Assembly: GCA_016872285.1 (NCBI GenBank)
Contig: VGZZ01000005.1
Coordinates: forward strand, 1-64,000
From: SAR202 cluster bacterium
GTDB lineage: Bacteria > Chloroflexota > Dehalococcoidia > Lucifugimonadales > GCA-2712585
Length of the DNA: 64,000 nt
Reading direction: 5' to 3'
Under the pieces are notes generated by a model, which was given only the letters and a program-made list of their open reading frames with translations, ran no database searches and was not told the DNA's origin. The position numbers and the translations under genes were made by a program. This document shows positions 1 to 9,278 of the stretch, piece after piece. Within the stretch, counting starts at the first letter, position 1. Every line of letters begins with the position of its first letter.

Positions 1-28
1 CAAATACGTCCATTTAATGCTCGGCATG

Positions 29-3000
29 TTACATCGCGCCGGTCTTAGCCGCTCCATTCCCAGAGTTCGCTTCGGCCGCTTCCACGGCTAACTTGCCCGG
101 CCCCAAAAGCGTTTCCAACCTCTGCTCCAGTTCCGCGCAATGACCGACGCTGATAGGCATATCGACTCTTACCACCCGGCCGCCTGTGCGTATCCGCAGG
201 TGTACATGGTCGTTGCCTGGATATTCCAGAAGGGCTTGCAGCAAGTCCTGGAGAAGATAAGCGTCCTCTCCCTGGTTTTCGGACTCATCGAGAGTAATCA
301 GGATTGTATTAGTGGGAGCCAAGGGCGTCGGGGTCTCCTTATGGGCGCCGTTGGTCTTGACGCCGTTGGTTTTATTGCCGTTCGTTCTCGATCCGTTGCC
401 GTTCTGCCTAGGGCCGTTTCTTTTTGACTCGATGGCTGACGAAGCGTCGTCGATGCTCGACTCGGATTCCTGGCCGGTATACTCCCTCGCGTCGTCGCAG
501 TAGATTGAGATATCCTCGCCGCGCACCACCACCTTGCCGGTGCAGAGCAGCAGGCGTCCCTCCTGCCACACCCCTCTAGTCCGCTCTAAGGCCTGAGGCC
601 ATGCCAGCACCTCCAGCTCACCTCCCAGAAGCTCCAGCGTCGCGCTGAGGAAGGGGCGCTGGTCCTTGGTCATGCGCTGCTGTGTGGAGGATAGCTGGCC
701 CAGCACCGTCACCTGCTGTCCCTCCATCTCCACGTCCAGCTGGTCACGAGAGGCTATAGCCTTGCTGGGAATGCCTTTAGCCAGGGCTTTAAGAGGATTG
801 GAAGAGATGGGTATCCCCAGCAGCTCCTTCTCCCACGCCACCTTCTCCTCCATCAAGGCGTCTTCACCAGTAGGCCTGACCACCACCATAGCCACGTCGT
901 CAGTCGCGGCCACACCCTGGAAGAGGCTTGTCTGGCCGGTCTGCCGCATCCTGGCCTCCCGCTGCGACTGGGCCAGTATCGTTTCCATGACATTGAGAAC
1001 AGCGCCGCGTTTGCCCAGACAGTCCAGCGCGCCGGCCTTAATAAGGCTTTCCAGGCCGCGCTTGTTCAGTCCCCTGGGGTCGGAGCGCCGCGCGAAGTCC
1101 TCCAGCGACTTGAAGGGGCCGCCCTCTTCGCGAGCCTTCACTATAGGCGTCACCGCGCTTTCGCCCAGGTTCTTTATCGCCGACAGCCCGTACCGGATGC
1201 TTTCCTTGCCATCGACATCCTTGTCCAGGGCAAACTCCACGTCGCTGCGATTCACGTCCGGCGGCAGGATGGGAATCCCCATCCTAAGGCACTCGTTGAT
1301 GGCGTTGTTCATCTTCTCCGGCTGGTCCCGCCGCGCGTTAAGCACCGAGGCCATGTACTCAAAGCGGTAGTTAGCCTTAAAGTACCCGGTCCAGTAAGAG
1401 ATGAGGGCATAGCTAACGCTGTGCGCCTTATTGAAGGCGTATCCGGCAAAAGGCTCAATGAGGCTGAAAACCTCCTCGGACAACCCTTTGGAGAACCCCT
1501 TCTTGACCGCGCCCTCCAGGAAACGTTCCCGCTCCTTGCGCATAAGCTCAGGAATCTTCTTGCCCATGGCCTTGCGCACGATATCGGCGCTGCCCAGGCT
1601 GTAATCCGCGAAGGTCTGAAGTATCTTCAGCACCTGGTCCTGGAAGACAATAATGCCGTAGCTATCCTTTAATATTTCGTCCAGGCTGGGGTGAGGGGAG
1701 CGGACAGGAATGCGCCCGTGCTTGGCGTCGATGAACCGAGGTATCTGCTCCATAGGGCCGGGGCGATAGAGGGCTATCATCGCGGCCACGTCATTAATCG
1801 CCGTCGGTTTCAGCTCCTTAATATTGCGCTGCATCCCCGCGCTTTCAAGCTGGAACACTTCGTTGGTATGGCCCGATGACAAGAGATCAAAGGTCTTCTT
1901 GTCGTCCAGCGGTATCTTCTGCAAGTCCAGGCTGAGACCCCGGGTCTTCTGCAGCATCTTTACGGTGCGGTCTAGGATGGTAAGGTTTGTGAGGCCCAGG
2001 AAGTCCATCTTCAGCAGCCCCAGCTTCGCGATAGGCTCCATGGCGAACTGAGTCATCGATACCTGGCCCGCTTCGCCACGCACTGGCTGCTGCAGCGGTA
2101 TGTACTCCGTCAGCGGCTCGTCTGATATTACGACGCCAGCGGCGTGTGTGCTGACGTGGTGGGGAATCCCTTCCAGCCCCTGGGCGTCGTCCAGGAGGTT
2201 CTTTATCTCTGGGTCGCCGTTGTACATATCCTTCATTTCAGGAACGCCTTCCAGGGCGTCCCTGAGCGTGCGCACTTTGAAGGGGACGAGCCGCGCTATG
2301 CGGTCGGTATCGGCGTAGCCCAGCCCTCGCGCCCGGCCCACGTCGCGAATCGCCGCCTTGGGCCCCAGTGTCCCGAAGGTGATGATTTGCGCCACCCTAT
2401 CTTTGCCGTACCGCTGCATCACGTAGTTCAGGACCTCGTCGCGCCGGTCGTCCTGGAAGTCCATGTCGATGTCCGGCATCTCTTTGCGTTCTATGTTCAG
2501 GAAGCGCTCAAAGACCAGCCCGTACTTCAGCGGGTCGGCTTCAGTCACTCCCATGCAGTAGAGCGCCAGGCTGGCGGCGGCGCTGCCACGCACGCCCAGG
2601 AGGATACGGTTCTGCCGCGTGAACGACACTATCTCCCACACTACCAGGAAATAGTTAGCGAACCGTGTTTGCCTGATGACATCCAGTTCATACCTCAGGC
2701 GTGATTTCTGCTCCTCGGTGGGGTTCCCATAAAGACGCTTTAGCCCCTCCCAGCAAAGCTTTTCAAGGAACTGGTCTGCGGTAAAGCCTTCCGGGACAGG
2801 GTATCTAGGCAAATGAAGCTCGCCAAAGACCAGCTTGGTGTTGCACATCTCGGCGATTCGCTGGGTGTTGGTGATCGCCTCAGGCAAGTCCTTGAAAAGC
2901 TCCGCCATCTCTTGCGGACTTTTGATATAGAAGGACTCATCCTCCATCTTCAGCCGTTTGGGATTATGAATAGTATCATTAGTAGAGATGCAAATACGAA

Positions 3001-3649
3001 TGTCCTGGAGGTGGGCATGGCCCTTCACGGTATAGTGGCTGTCGTTGGTGGCCACCAGCGGGATGCCCAGGGACTTGCTAAGCTCCAACAGTCCCTTGTT
3101 TATCGCCGGAAGCTCCGGGATACCCGAGTGCTCCTGCATCTCCAGGAAGAAGCGTCCAGGGAAGACCTCGTTGCACCACTTGGCCCGGGCAGCGGCCTTG
3201 TCCATACGGCCCTCGGTTATGAACCGCGGTATCTGGGCGTTGGGACAGCCCGATAGCACGATTAGTCCCTCCGAGTGCTGCGCGAAGACCTCGTCATCGA
3301 TGCGTGGCCGGTAGTAGAACCCTTCCAGGTGCGCCTTGGTGACAAGCTGCATCAGGTTTTTATAGCCCCGGTTGTCCATTGCCAGGACGGTAAGGTGGTA
3401 GGGGCTTTTCTCCGACGGGTCCTTTATATGCCGGCTCTCCTTGGCCTCGTAGATCTCGCAGCCCAGGATGGGCTTCACCCCTGCCTCCATCGCCGACTGG
3501 TAGAAGTCCACCACCCCGTATAATGAGCCGTGGTCGGTGATAGCCAGGGATCCCATGCCCAGCTCCTTGGCCCGATGGACCATCTCATGGATCCGGCTGA
3601 TGCCGTCCAGGAGGCTGTATTCGGAGTGAACGTGAAGATGAGTAAACAT
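29..3649 (-). CDS. dnaE: DNA polymerase III subunit alpha
   Basis: Replicative polymerase catalytic subunit of about 1206 residues, the usual DnaE length. The N-terminal PHP domain starts at once (HLHVHSEYSLLDG). The palm carries the catalytic PDIDMDFQDDRRDE motif, followed by helix-hairpin-helix and OB-fold regions. Near the C-terminus lies an unusual asparagine/glycine linker of about 36 residues (TNG repeats) before a last conserved block of about 90 residues. The reading frame is open to an ATG at 3688, but a TTGACC-N17-TATGTT promoter-like pair overlaps that extension, and homologues begin at MFTHLHVH, so 3649 is the preferred start. It is transcribed away from the epimerase gene. Confidence 0.97.
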   Translation of the reverse strand: MFTHLHVHSEYSLLDGISRIHEMVHRAKELGMGSLAITDHGSLYGVVDFYQSAMEAGVKPILGCEIYEAKESRHIKDPSEKSPYHLTVLAMDNRGYKNLMQLVTKAHLEGFYYRPRIDDEVFAQHSEGLIVLSGCPNAQIPRFITEGRMDKAAARAKWCNEVFPGRFFLEMQEHSGIPELPAINKGLLELSKSLGIPLVATNDSHYTVKGHAHLQDIRICISTNDTIHNPKRLKMEDESFYIKSPQEMAELFKDLPEAITNTQRIAEMCNTKLVFGELHLPRYPVPEGFTADQFLEKLCWEGLKRLYGNPTEEQKSRLRYELDVIRQTRFANYFLVVWEIVSFTRQNRILLGVRGSAAASLALYCMGVTEADPLKYGLVFERFLNIERKEMPDIDMDFQDDRRDEVLNYVMQRYGKDRVAQIITFGTLGPKAAIRDVGRARGLGYADTDRIARLVPFKVRTLRDALEGVPEMKDMYNGDPEIKNLLDDAQGLEGIPHHVSTHAAGVVISDEPLTEYIPLQQPVRGEAGQVSMTQFAMEPIAKLGLLKMDFLGLTNLTILDRTVKMLQKTRGLSLDLQKIPLDDKKTFDLLSSGHTNEVFQLESAGMQRNIKELKPTAINDVAAMIALYRPGPMEQIPRFIDAKHGRIPVRSPHPSLDEILKDSYGIIVFQDQVLKILQTFADYSLGSADIVRKAMGKKIPELMRKERERFLEGAVKKGFSKGLSEEVFSLIEPFAGYAFNKAHSVSYALISYWTGYFKANYRFEYMASVLNARRDQPEKMNNAINECLRMGIPILPPDVNRSDVEFALDKDVDGKESIRYGLSAIKNLGESAVTPIVKAREEGGPFKSLEDFARRSDPRGLNKRGLESLIKAGALDCLGKRGAVLNVMETILAQSQREARMRQTGQTSLFQGVAATDDVAMVVVRPTGEDALMEEKVAWEKELLGIPISSNPLKALAKGIPSKAIASRDQLDVEMEGQQVTVLGQLSSTQQRMTKDQRPFLSATLELLGGELEVLAWPQALERTRGVWQEGRLLLCTGKVVVRGEDISIYCDDAREYTGQESESSIDDASSAIESKRNGPRQNGNGSRTNGNKTNGVKTNGAHKETPTPLAPTNTILITLDESENQGEDAYLLQDLLQALLEYPGNDHVHLRIRTGGRVVRVDMPISVGHCAELEQRLETLLGPGKLAVEAAEANSGNGAAKTGAM

Positions 3650-3670
3650 GGTTGGCTTTAGGGCCGCATA

Positions 3671-3699
3671 AACATAGTATATAGCCATATGGTGGTCAA
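3671..3699 (-). promoter_or_regulatory. Candidate sigma70-type promoter of dnaE
   Basis: On the minus strand TTGACC (3699-3694) is separated by 17 bp from TATGTT (3676-3671). The predicted transcript would begin about 15 nt upstream of the ATG at 3649. The -10 match is only four of six. Confidence 0.4.
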
Positions 3700-3767
3700 G
3701 GCGGCAAGGGGCAGAATTACAACAAAGCGATGCAACAAATTAATAGGCTAATACAAGGGGTTGTAGC

Positions 3768-4715
3768 ATGTTTGTACTAGTCACTGGCGCTACTGGCTTT
3801 GTCGGCAGACATGTTGTCAAGGAGTTGTTGGCCCGGGGACATGCCGTTCGTGCTCTAGTCCACCGAAAGCCCGCCAACGGCGTGTTGCCGGCACCCGTGG
3901 AGGCAGCCCAAGGCAGCGTTTCTAACAAGAAGTCCTTGCAGCCCGCCGCTCAGGGCTGCGACGCCGTCATCCACCTTGTGGCCGTCATCAGGAAGCGCGG
4001 CCCCAACCCCTTCGATAGGATTAACGTTGAAGGAACGCGAAACGTAGTCCAAGCCGCCAAGTCCGCCGGCGCCAAGCGTTTCATCCACGTCAGCGCCCTG
4101 GGCGCCCAGAACAACGAAAGGTATCCGTACCTGTTGAGCAAGTGGAGGAGTGAAGAGGCTGTTAAAAGCGCCGGCCTCCCTTACGTTATTTACAGGTTCT
4201 CCATTATGTTCGGCGAAGGCGATGAGTTCACCAACTCCCTGGCGGGGCTGGTGAAGGCCTTTCCGATAGTGCCTGTCGTCGGGTCCGGCAAAAACAAGTT
4301 CCAGCCTATACACGTGGAGGACGTGGCCCGGTGCATTGTCCTCTCCTTAGAGAGACCCGAACTGAACGGGGATACCCTGGAGTTAGGCGGCCCTCAATAC
4401 CTGACCTACGACGACATCATCGACGTTATCGCCCGGACCCTCGGAAAGCGTCCTCCAAAACTCCACATCCCAGTGGCAGTAATGAAACCTATGGCCGCCC
4501 TAATGGACATCGCGACTCCCAGGTCTCCGGTCACCACTGACCAGCTAGACCTGTTGGCCGTTCCCAACTACGCTGAGATAGGATCGGTGGAGAAGGCCTC
4601 CGGCTTCAGCCCGAGGCCCATGGAAGGAAATTTGGACTACGTGAAGAAAATAAAAGCTTCCGATGGTCTTCGCATCGCCCTGGGCTTCATGCCAAAGCAC
4701 ATCCGCGACCACTAA
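3768..4715 (+). CDS. NAD(P)-dependent epimerase/NDUFA9-like SDR protein
   Basis: Extended-SDR fold protein of 315 residues. The N-terminal GATGFVG at residues 7-13 is the dinucleotide-binding glycine motif, and Y121-LLS-K125 fits the SDR active-site YxxxK. The pattern resembles the complex I NDUFA9-like group, which binds NAD(P)H but often has a structural or quinone-related role, so a precise substrate cannot be named. An AAGGGG ribosome site lies about 9 nt before the ATG. It is divergent from dnaE and stands alone. Confidence 0.85.
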   Translation: MFVLVTGATGFVGRHVVKELLARGHAVRALVHRKPANGVLPAPVEAAQGSVSNKKSLQPAAQGCDAVIHLVAVIRKRGPNPFDRINVEGTRNVVQAAKSAGAKRFIHVSALGAQNNERYPYLLSKWRSEEAVKSAGLPYVIYRFSIMFGEGDEFTNSLAGLVKAFPIVPVVGSGKNKFQPIHVEDVARCIVLSLERPELNGDTLELGGPQYLTYDDIIDVIARTLGKRPPKLHIPVAVMKPMAALMDIATPRSPVTTDQLDLLAVPNYAEIGSVEKASGFSPRPMEGNLDYVKKIKASDGLRIALGFMPKHIRDH

Positions 4716-4786
4716 AACCTAACTTCGTTGACACCTCTTGGGTGGCGGCATAGACTGGCCCTTAGTAACCCAACGGAGGCGATGGA

Positions 4787-6001
4787 ATGGCCTGGAACGG
4801 CTGGAAGGTTATCGACATGGACTCGCACATTCAGGAGCAGCCCGCTCGAATGTATAACGGCTATGTGGACAAAGAGTACGAGGAGGACTTCCAGCGCCTC
4901 AAGAAGGCCATCGAGGCCAATATCCAGTCCGGCGGCAAGGGCGCCGTGGCCGCCAGCCGATACGCCATCCTGGCGCCCGTAGTCTCCGACGGCACCCTGG
5001 GCATGATGGACAGTTTCGGTATGGCCCCCCGCGAGTTTATTCTCCAGCCCAAGAAAGGCACCCGCACCAACTTTGGCCGCCCCGAACGCGGCGACCTCCC
5101 CATGATCCGGCCCGAGGTCAACTGGGACGTGAAGGCGCGAATCGAGGACATGGACGCCTCCTATGTGGACGTCGATGTCCTGTACCCTACCCACGTATCC
5201 AGCTACTGCGCCCTCAACGACGTGGGCTTCGAGAACGCCCTCTACCGCGCATACCATAGATGGGTCAGCGACTTCTGCTCCCAGGCCCCTGCCCGGCTCA
5301 AGTGGACGCTGGTGGCCAACATGCGTGACTCCCGATCAGCTGTGCAGGAGATTAAGTACTGGGCCAAAAAGGACATAAATCTGGTAGGTGTCTATTTCTC
5401 ACCCCAGGGCCCCAACGACATGCTCCTGGACGACAAAAGCCTCCACCCCATCTACGCCGCCGCTCAGGAGGAGGAGCTTCCCATCCTGGTCCACGGCGGC
5501 ACCGCCCGGCCTCCCTACGCCCCCGGCACCTTCGACCTCCGCGGCGCCTGGTTCCTGCAGCACTCCCTGGGCAACCCCTGGGCGGGCATGGCCTCCATGG
5601 GCGCGCTCATCGGCGGCGGCATCTTCGAGAAGTTCCCATCGCTCCGGGCGGCGGTGGTCGAGACGGCGGCAGGCTGGCTCCCCGGCATCCTTGACCGATA
5701 CGACAGCCACTACGCCCTGTCGCCGGCCCACGTGCCCTACTTGAAGCACACGCCCAGCCAGGTGGTCAAGGAAAGCGGCCGCTATTTCCACGGCATCGAC
5801 ACCTGGGAAAAGACCCTCGAATGGCTTGTCGGCGAGCTGGGCGAGGACGTCCTCGTCTTCGCCACCGACTGGCCCCACGGCGACACCGCCTGGCCCGAGG
5901 CTGTCCAGCAGGTGGTCGAATGGAAAGGCCTCAGCGACAGCGCCAAGCGCAAAATTCTAGGCGAGAACGCCCTGAAGCTCTGCCCCAGGCTGCAAGGGTA
6001 A
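4787..6001 (+). CDS. Amidohydrolase family 2 metal-dependent hydrolase/decarboxylase
   Basis: TIM-barrel amidohydrolase-2 family protein of 404 residues. The start of the barrel carries the metal-binding DMDSHI (D-x-H), a later HGGTARPP segment supplies a conserved His, and FATDWPHGD near the C-terminus holds the terminal metal Asp region. Relatives include ACMS and gamma-resorcylate decarboxylases and many uncharacterised hydrolases, so the substrate is unknown. GGAGG at 4775-4779 is 7 nt before this ATG. A second ATG at 4782 is too close to it. No obvious operon partner. Confidence 0.88.
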   Translation: MAWNGWKVIDMDSHIQEQPARMYNGYVDKEYEEDFQRLKKAIEANIQSGGKGAVAASRYAILAPVVSDGTLGMMDSFGMAPREFILQPKKGTRTNFGRPERGDLPMIRPEVNWDVKARIEDMDASYVDVDVLYPTHVSSYCALNDVGFENALYRAYHRWVSDFCSQAPARLKWTLVANMRDSRSAVQEIKYWAKKDINLVGVYFSPQGPNDMLLDDKSLHPIYAAAQEEELPILVHGGTARPPYAPGTFDLRGAWFLQHSLGNPWAGMASMGALIGGGIFEKFPSLRAAVVETAAGWLPGILDRYDSHYALSPAHVPYLKHTPSQVVKESGRYFHGIDTWEKTLEWLVGELGEDVLVFATDWPHGDTAWPEAVQQVVEWKGLSDSAKRKILGENALKLCPRLQG

Positions 6002-6069
6002 CCCCCTTACGGCTCTACTTACTTGCAGTGTTAGAACCCGCAGAGTGGTAAGGTGCTAGATCCCGTCTG

Positions 6070-6145
6070 GTCCTCTCCCTCCTTGAGGCCTGTCCCGAGT
6101 ATCCCCCGAGGGAGGGAGAGTTAGAGAGGGGGGTCGGGGTGGAGA
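6070..6145. repeat. Dispersed palindromic repeat, family R1
   Basis: A CTCTCCCTCC arm and GGGAGGGAGAG arm enclose a segment reading TGAGGCCTGTCCCGAGTATC, then a tail resembling TTAGAGAGGGGGGTCGGGG. The inner segment and tail recur near 62529-62600. The tail recurs at 31060, 40195 and 45548. It fills the gap between two convergent genes. Confidence 0.75.
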
Positions 6146-6243
6146 GGAGCGGGAGTCTTCATTCGCCACGTCCATAATTATTAGTCCCCTTACGATTGAA
6201 TGAATGCCGCCTCGACCTTTCAGCGGGGCGGCATTTTTGTTTC

Positions 6244-6849
6244 TTATGCCTGGGTGGCGGGCTGCTTGGCGCCGCCCAGGGCCGCCACAAACTCTTCAGT
6301 GTTTACCACGCTGGCTATGCGCGGCAGGAGGTGCTTAAGGGCGGCCTCGTTGACCACAGGGTCGCGGTCGGCGCAGCCGTCGGCCAGGACCACAATATCC
6401 AGGTCCATATCCACCGCGTCGCGGGCCGTGGACTCGACGACCCCCACAGAGCTAACGCCAGTCAGGACTACGGTAGTAATCCCCCTCCCGTAAAGCACCT
6501 GCTGCAGATCGCTGCCGGTGAAGGCGCTCATTCGCTTCTTCGTGACTATAACGTCCCCCTGCTGCGGCGCCACCTCCTTGCATATCTGCGCCTCCGGCGA
6601 GCCGATTTTCATTCGCCCCGCCTCCTTGACCGCCTTGAACCATCCAGTCTTGCCAATCTCAGGGTGGCCCTCCCTAAAGCCAACGACCACGTGTATAACC
6701 GGCACCCCAGCGGCCCGGGCCGCGGCCATGCCGCGCTGCAGGACTGGCATGAGACGCTGCCGCTCTGTCGTAGGCAGCGCGCCGACGATCCCCTCCTGGC
6801 AGTCCATCACCAGGAGTGCGGAGGAGCCTTTATTTATAGAGAGGGCCAT
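6244..6849 (-). CDS. Isochorismatase-like (cysteine hydrolase superfamily) protein lacking the usual Cys
   Basis: Isochorismatase-fold protein of 201 residues. D16 (LLVMDCQEG) and K105 (VTKKRMSAF) match two of the conserved catalytic positions. The third, normally Cys in a GVxTxxCVxxTARDA-like loop, is Val137 (GVSSVGVVESTARDA). True isochorismate hydrolases such as PhzD also do without the Cys, so it may be an ether-type hydrolase or binding protein and not an amidase. Start chosen at the ATG at 6849 because AAGGTGAT precedes it and homology begins there, although the frame is open to 7020. Confidence 0.85.
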   Translation of the reverse strand: MALSINKGSSALLVMDCQEGIVGALPTTERQRLMPVLQRGMAAARAAGVPVIHVVVGFREGHPEIGKTGWFKAVKEAGRMKIGSPEAQICKEVAPQQGDVIVTKKRMSAFTGSDLQQVLYGRGITTVVLTGVSSVGVVESTARDAVDMDLDIVVLADGCADRDPVVNEAALKHLLPRIASVVNTEEFVAALGGAKQPATQA

Positions 6850-7024
6850 GGTTATCACCTTCGATAAGAGTTCAGAGAGCGGAGCGCAGGGAGTATCCCC
6901 ACTGTCGGCATTCGGTGTCAAGAAGATGCCGGCGATGATGCCATGAAATATCGCGCCGTCCTGAACAGCCCTGCCCAAAAACAACCGTGTTAATTTAGGC
7001 GGCTTCCATGGCCCCGACAAGCCA

Positions 7025-7050
7025 AAGGCCCCCCGAAATCGGGGGGCCTT
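7025..7050 (-). terminator. Intrinsic terminator of the SBP lipoprotein gene
   Basis: Perfect inverted repeat AAGGCCCCCC / GGGGGGCCTT around GAAATC, lying 25 bp past the stop codon of the minus-strand binding-protein gene. In that direction it is followed by a short T run. Confidence 0.75.
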
Positions 7051-7074
7051 AATCCGCGTGCGCTGAAACCCAGG

Positions 7075-8856
7075 CTACTTGAACATAGCCTTGGTGTACT
7101 CGTGATGCCGGGTCGGGCCAAAGTGCAAGTGATTGGCCAGGTATTCCTGCACCACACTGGGGTCGTAGGGGACCTCCGGCAGAATGTACGCCATTGGCAC
7201 GATTAAGTGCTGGTCGTACATGTAGTCGCCAATCTTGATCATCTGGCCCTGGATCTCGTTGGGCTGAAGCCGGGCCTTGAGGTCCAGGAACATGTCGTCC
7301 AGCACGGGCACCTCCCAAGAAGACGAGCCGCTTCCCCCTGCCACGTTGCTCATGGGGAAGGTCCAGCCCAGGTAATTCCGGTAGGGATAGGTGGAATACC
7401 GGATAAAGAAGATGCTCTTGTTGTATCCCCGGTTCCGCTGCTTGGTCAGCACGTCGCCGGACGGAATAGTCTCAATCTTTGCCGTCATACCTATGCTCTT
7501 CCAGTACTGGGCCACGGCCTCTGACACCTCAATCATCTCCGGCACGCCTGAAAACTTCGCGGTGGTCAGCGTGAACTCGAACCCGTTGGGATATCCGGCC
7601 TGGGCCAGGAGCTGCTTCGCCTGATTGGGGTCGTACGGGTAAGGCGCCCACTCCTTCTTATGGTAGTCAAAAAGCGGCGACATGTTATGGATGCTGAAAA
7701 GGACGGCGGCCTTGCCCCAGAACTTGTCTACAAGCTCCTGCCGGTTAATCGCCAGGTTAGCCGCTTTGCGCACTTCCAGCTTCCGGAAGGGATCGTCGGC
7801 GCTGTAGCCCGGCGCCACAGGCTCAGTTTGCCCTTGCTTGCTGCCCGCCCTTATAGGCATAGGCTTGTCGTAGTAGAGACCGCTGAAGAAAGCGTAGGCG
7901 AAGAAGCCGGGCGTTGTGCTGGTCGCAATCTTGTAACCCTGGCCCTTAGCCTCTTTCAGCAGCGACTTGGGCACGTCCGCGATGTGGACTTCCTTGGCCA
8001 GCAGCTGCGCCAGCCGGGTCGCATCCTCCGGCACGTAGAAGAACTGAAGCTCCTGGAAGTCAGCGGTCTTTCTCCAATGGTTCTCGACCCGCTTGTGAAG
8101 AATATGCTGGTTAACCTTTATCTCCACAAACTGGAAAGGCCCCGTTCCTACCGGGTTATCCAGATACTTCTCCAGCCCTCCCACCTTGTCTTGATAGTCC
8201 TGGCTTATGATTCCCGCCACCCACTGTTCGCTGAGCCAGAACGGAAGGAAAACGTCCAGCTTAGCCGCCTTCCAGACCAGCTCATTGGGGCTGACTATCT
8301 GAAAGTTTTCATCCTTCAGGCCCATGTCCTTGAATATCTGGTAGCTGGCTAACGAATCGTCGCGGCCAACGGAGCGGAAGGTGGCAATGTAGTCCTTAGC
8401 GGTGACTTCCACCCCCTTGAAGTCGCCCACTGTATGAAACGGGATACCCTTCTTTATCTTGAAAGTCCAGGTCTTCCCGTCGGCGGACATAGCCCAGCTC
8501 TCGCCTACCTGCTCGTTGTTTAGCTCTTCGGTGAAACGGTTCATCCCTATAGGATGCTCATACATACCCTTAAACGGACCCGTGCCGCTTTGGGCTACTT
8601 TCCACATCATGTTAGTCTGCTGAAGCGGCGGGACTATCCCAACCTTAAGCCTCGGCGAGACCGGCACCTTGGGGGCGGCGGTGGGCGTTGGAGTAGCCGC
8701 CGGCGCCGACGTTGCGGTGGCCGTGGCCTGCGGCTGGCTCGTGACGCCTCGGGTAGGCGTATTGTCCTCTCCGCAAGCCGCAATGAACAGCATTAACCCC
8801 AGCAGCAATGTCAGCGGGAGCATGAACTTCAAAACTAATCGAATATTCGTAACCAA
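7075..8856 (-). CDS. ABC transporter substrate-binding lipoprotein, peptide/nickel type (SBP family 5)
   Basis: Extracytoplasmic solute-binding protein of 593 residues. The signal sequence ends in lipobox FIAAC (Cys28), followed by a Thr/Ala/Pro-rich linker (about residues 35-65) and a family-5 domain typical of DppA/OppA-type oligopeptide binders. Ligand unknown, and no permease or ATPase gene lies beside it, so it is an orphan or shares transport subunits. The start is a TTG at 8856. GAGAGGAGGA sits 8 nt upstream, whereas the internal ATG at 8823 would remove the positively charged signal start. Confidence 0.92.
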   Translation of the reverse strand: MVTNIRLVLKFMLPLTLLLGLMLFIAACGEDNTPTRGVTSQPQATATATSAPAATPTPTAAPKVPVSPRLKVGIVPPLQQTNMMWKVAQSGTGPFKGMYEHPIGMNRFTEELNNEQVGESWAMSADGKTWTFKIKKGIPFHTVGDFKGVEVTAKDYIATFRSVGRDDSLASYQIFKDMGLKDENFQIVSPNELVWKAAKLDVFLPFWLSEQWVAGIISQDYQDKVGGLEKYLDNPVGTGPFQFVEIKVNQHILHKRVENHWRKTADFQELQFFYVPEDATRLAQLLAKEVHIADVPKSLLKEAKGQGYKIATSTTPGFFAYAFFSGLYYDKPMPIRAGSKQGQTEPVAPGYSADDPFRKLEVRKAANLAINRQELVDKFWGKAAVLFSIHNMSPLFDYHKKEWAPYPYDPNQAKQLLAQAGYPNGFEFTLTTAKFSGVPEMIEVSEAVAQYWKSIGMTAKIETIPSGDVLTKQRNRGYNKSIFFIRYSTYPYRNYLGWTFPMSNVAGGSGSSSWEVPVLDDMFLDLKARLQPNEIQGQMIKIGDYMYDQHLIVPMAYILPEVPYDPSVVQEYLANHLHFGPTRHHEYTKAMFK

Positions 8857-8913
8857 GGACTGGTCCTCCTCTCAATATTTATGAACTCAAAACGTGGAGT
8901 CAGGCTCTGCTAA

Positions 8914-8943
8914 TCTATACATAGCGGAAAATTTTGGCGGCAA
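8914..8943 (-). promoter_or_regulatory. Weak candidate promoter for the SBP gene
   Basis: Minus-strand TTGCCG (8943-8938), 18 bp spacer, TATAGA (8919-8914). It sits in the AT-rich gap 8881-9219, in which nothing else was recognised. Confidence 0.3.
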
Positions 8944-9219
8944 TAACTCGTAAAAGACTAAAGCAGTGTCTTCTAGTTGCTAACCGCTGTATCCGCCAGA
9001 ACCTAGCATTATATCAGCATAAAGTCAATATATACTTTTCGAATTCTATATCATCAATCCATCCGCATAATCGATATCTAAATATCAGCGATTGCTGTCC
9101 ATACTCATAATTTAATTCCCAAAATCTTTCCTCGCGCTGCTCCGCTCTCAGCCTAAGATCGCTTTCTATGTCCATGTTCATGGAACCTGCTACCCCATTC
9201 GGACTATTCGCGATGATAA

Positions 9220-9248
9220 TTGACCCGTTTTCGTACTGTGCATATACT
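9220..9248 (+). promoter_or_regulatory. Sigma70-type promoter of the universal stress gene
   Basis: TTGACC (9220-9225), 17 bp spacer, TATACT (9243-9248). A transcript starting near 9255 would carry the AAGGAGG site at 9266-9272 just before the GTG start. Both boxes are five of six matches. Confidence 0.65.
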
Positions 9249-9278
9249 CAAATTTGAAGCTCCTCAAGGAGGACACGC

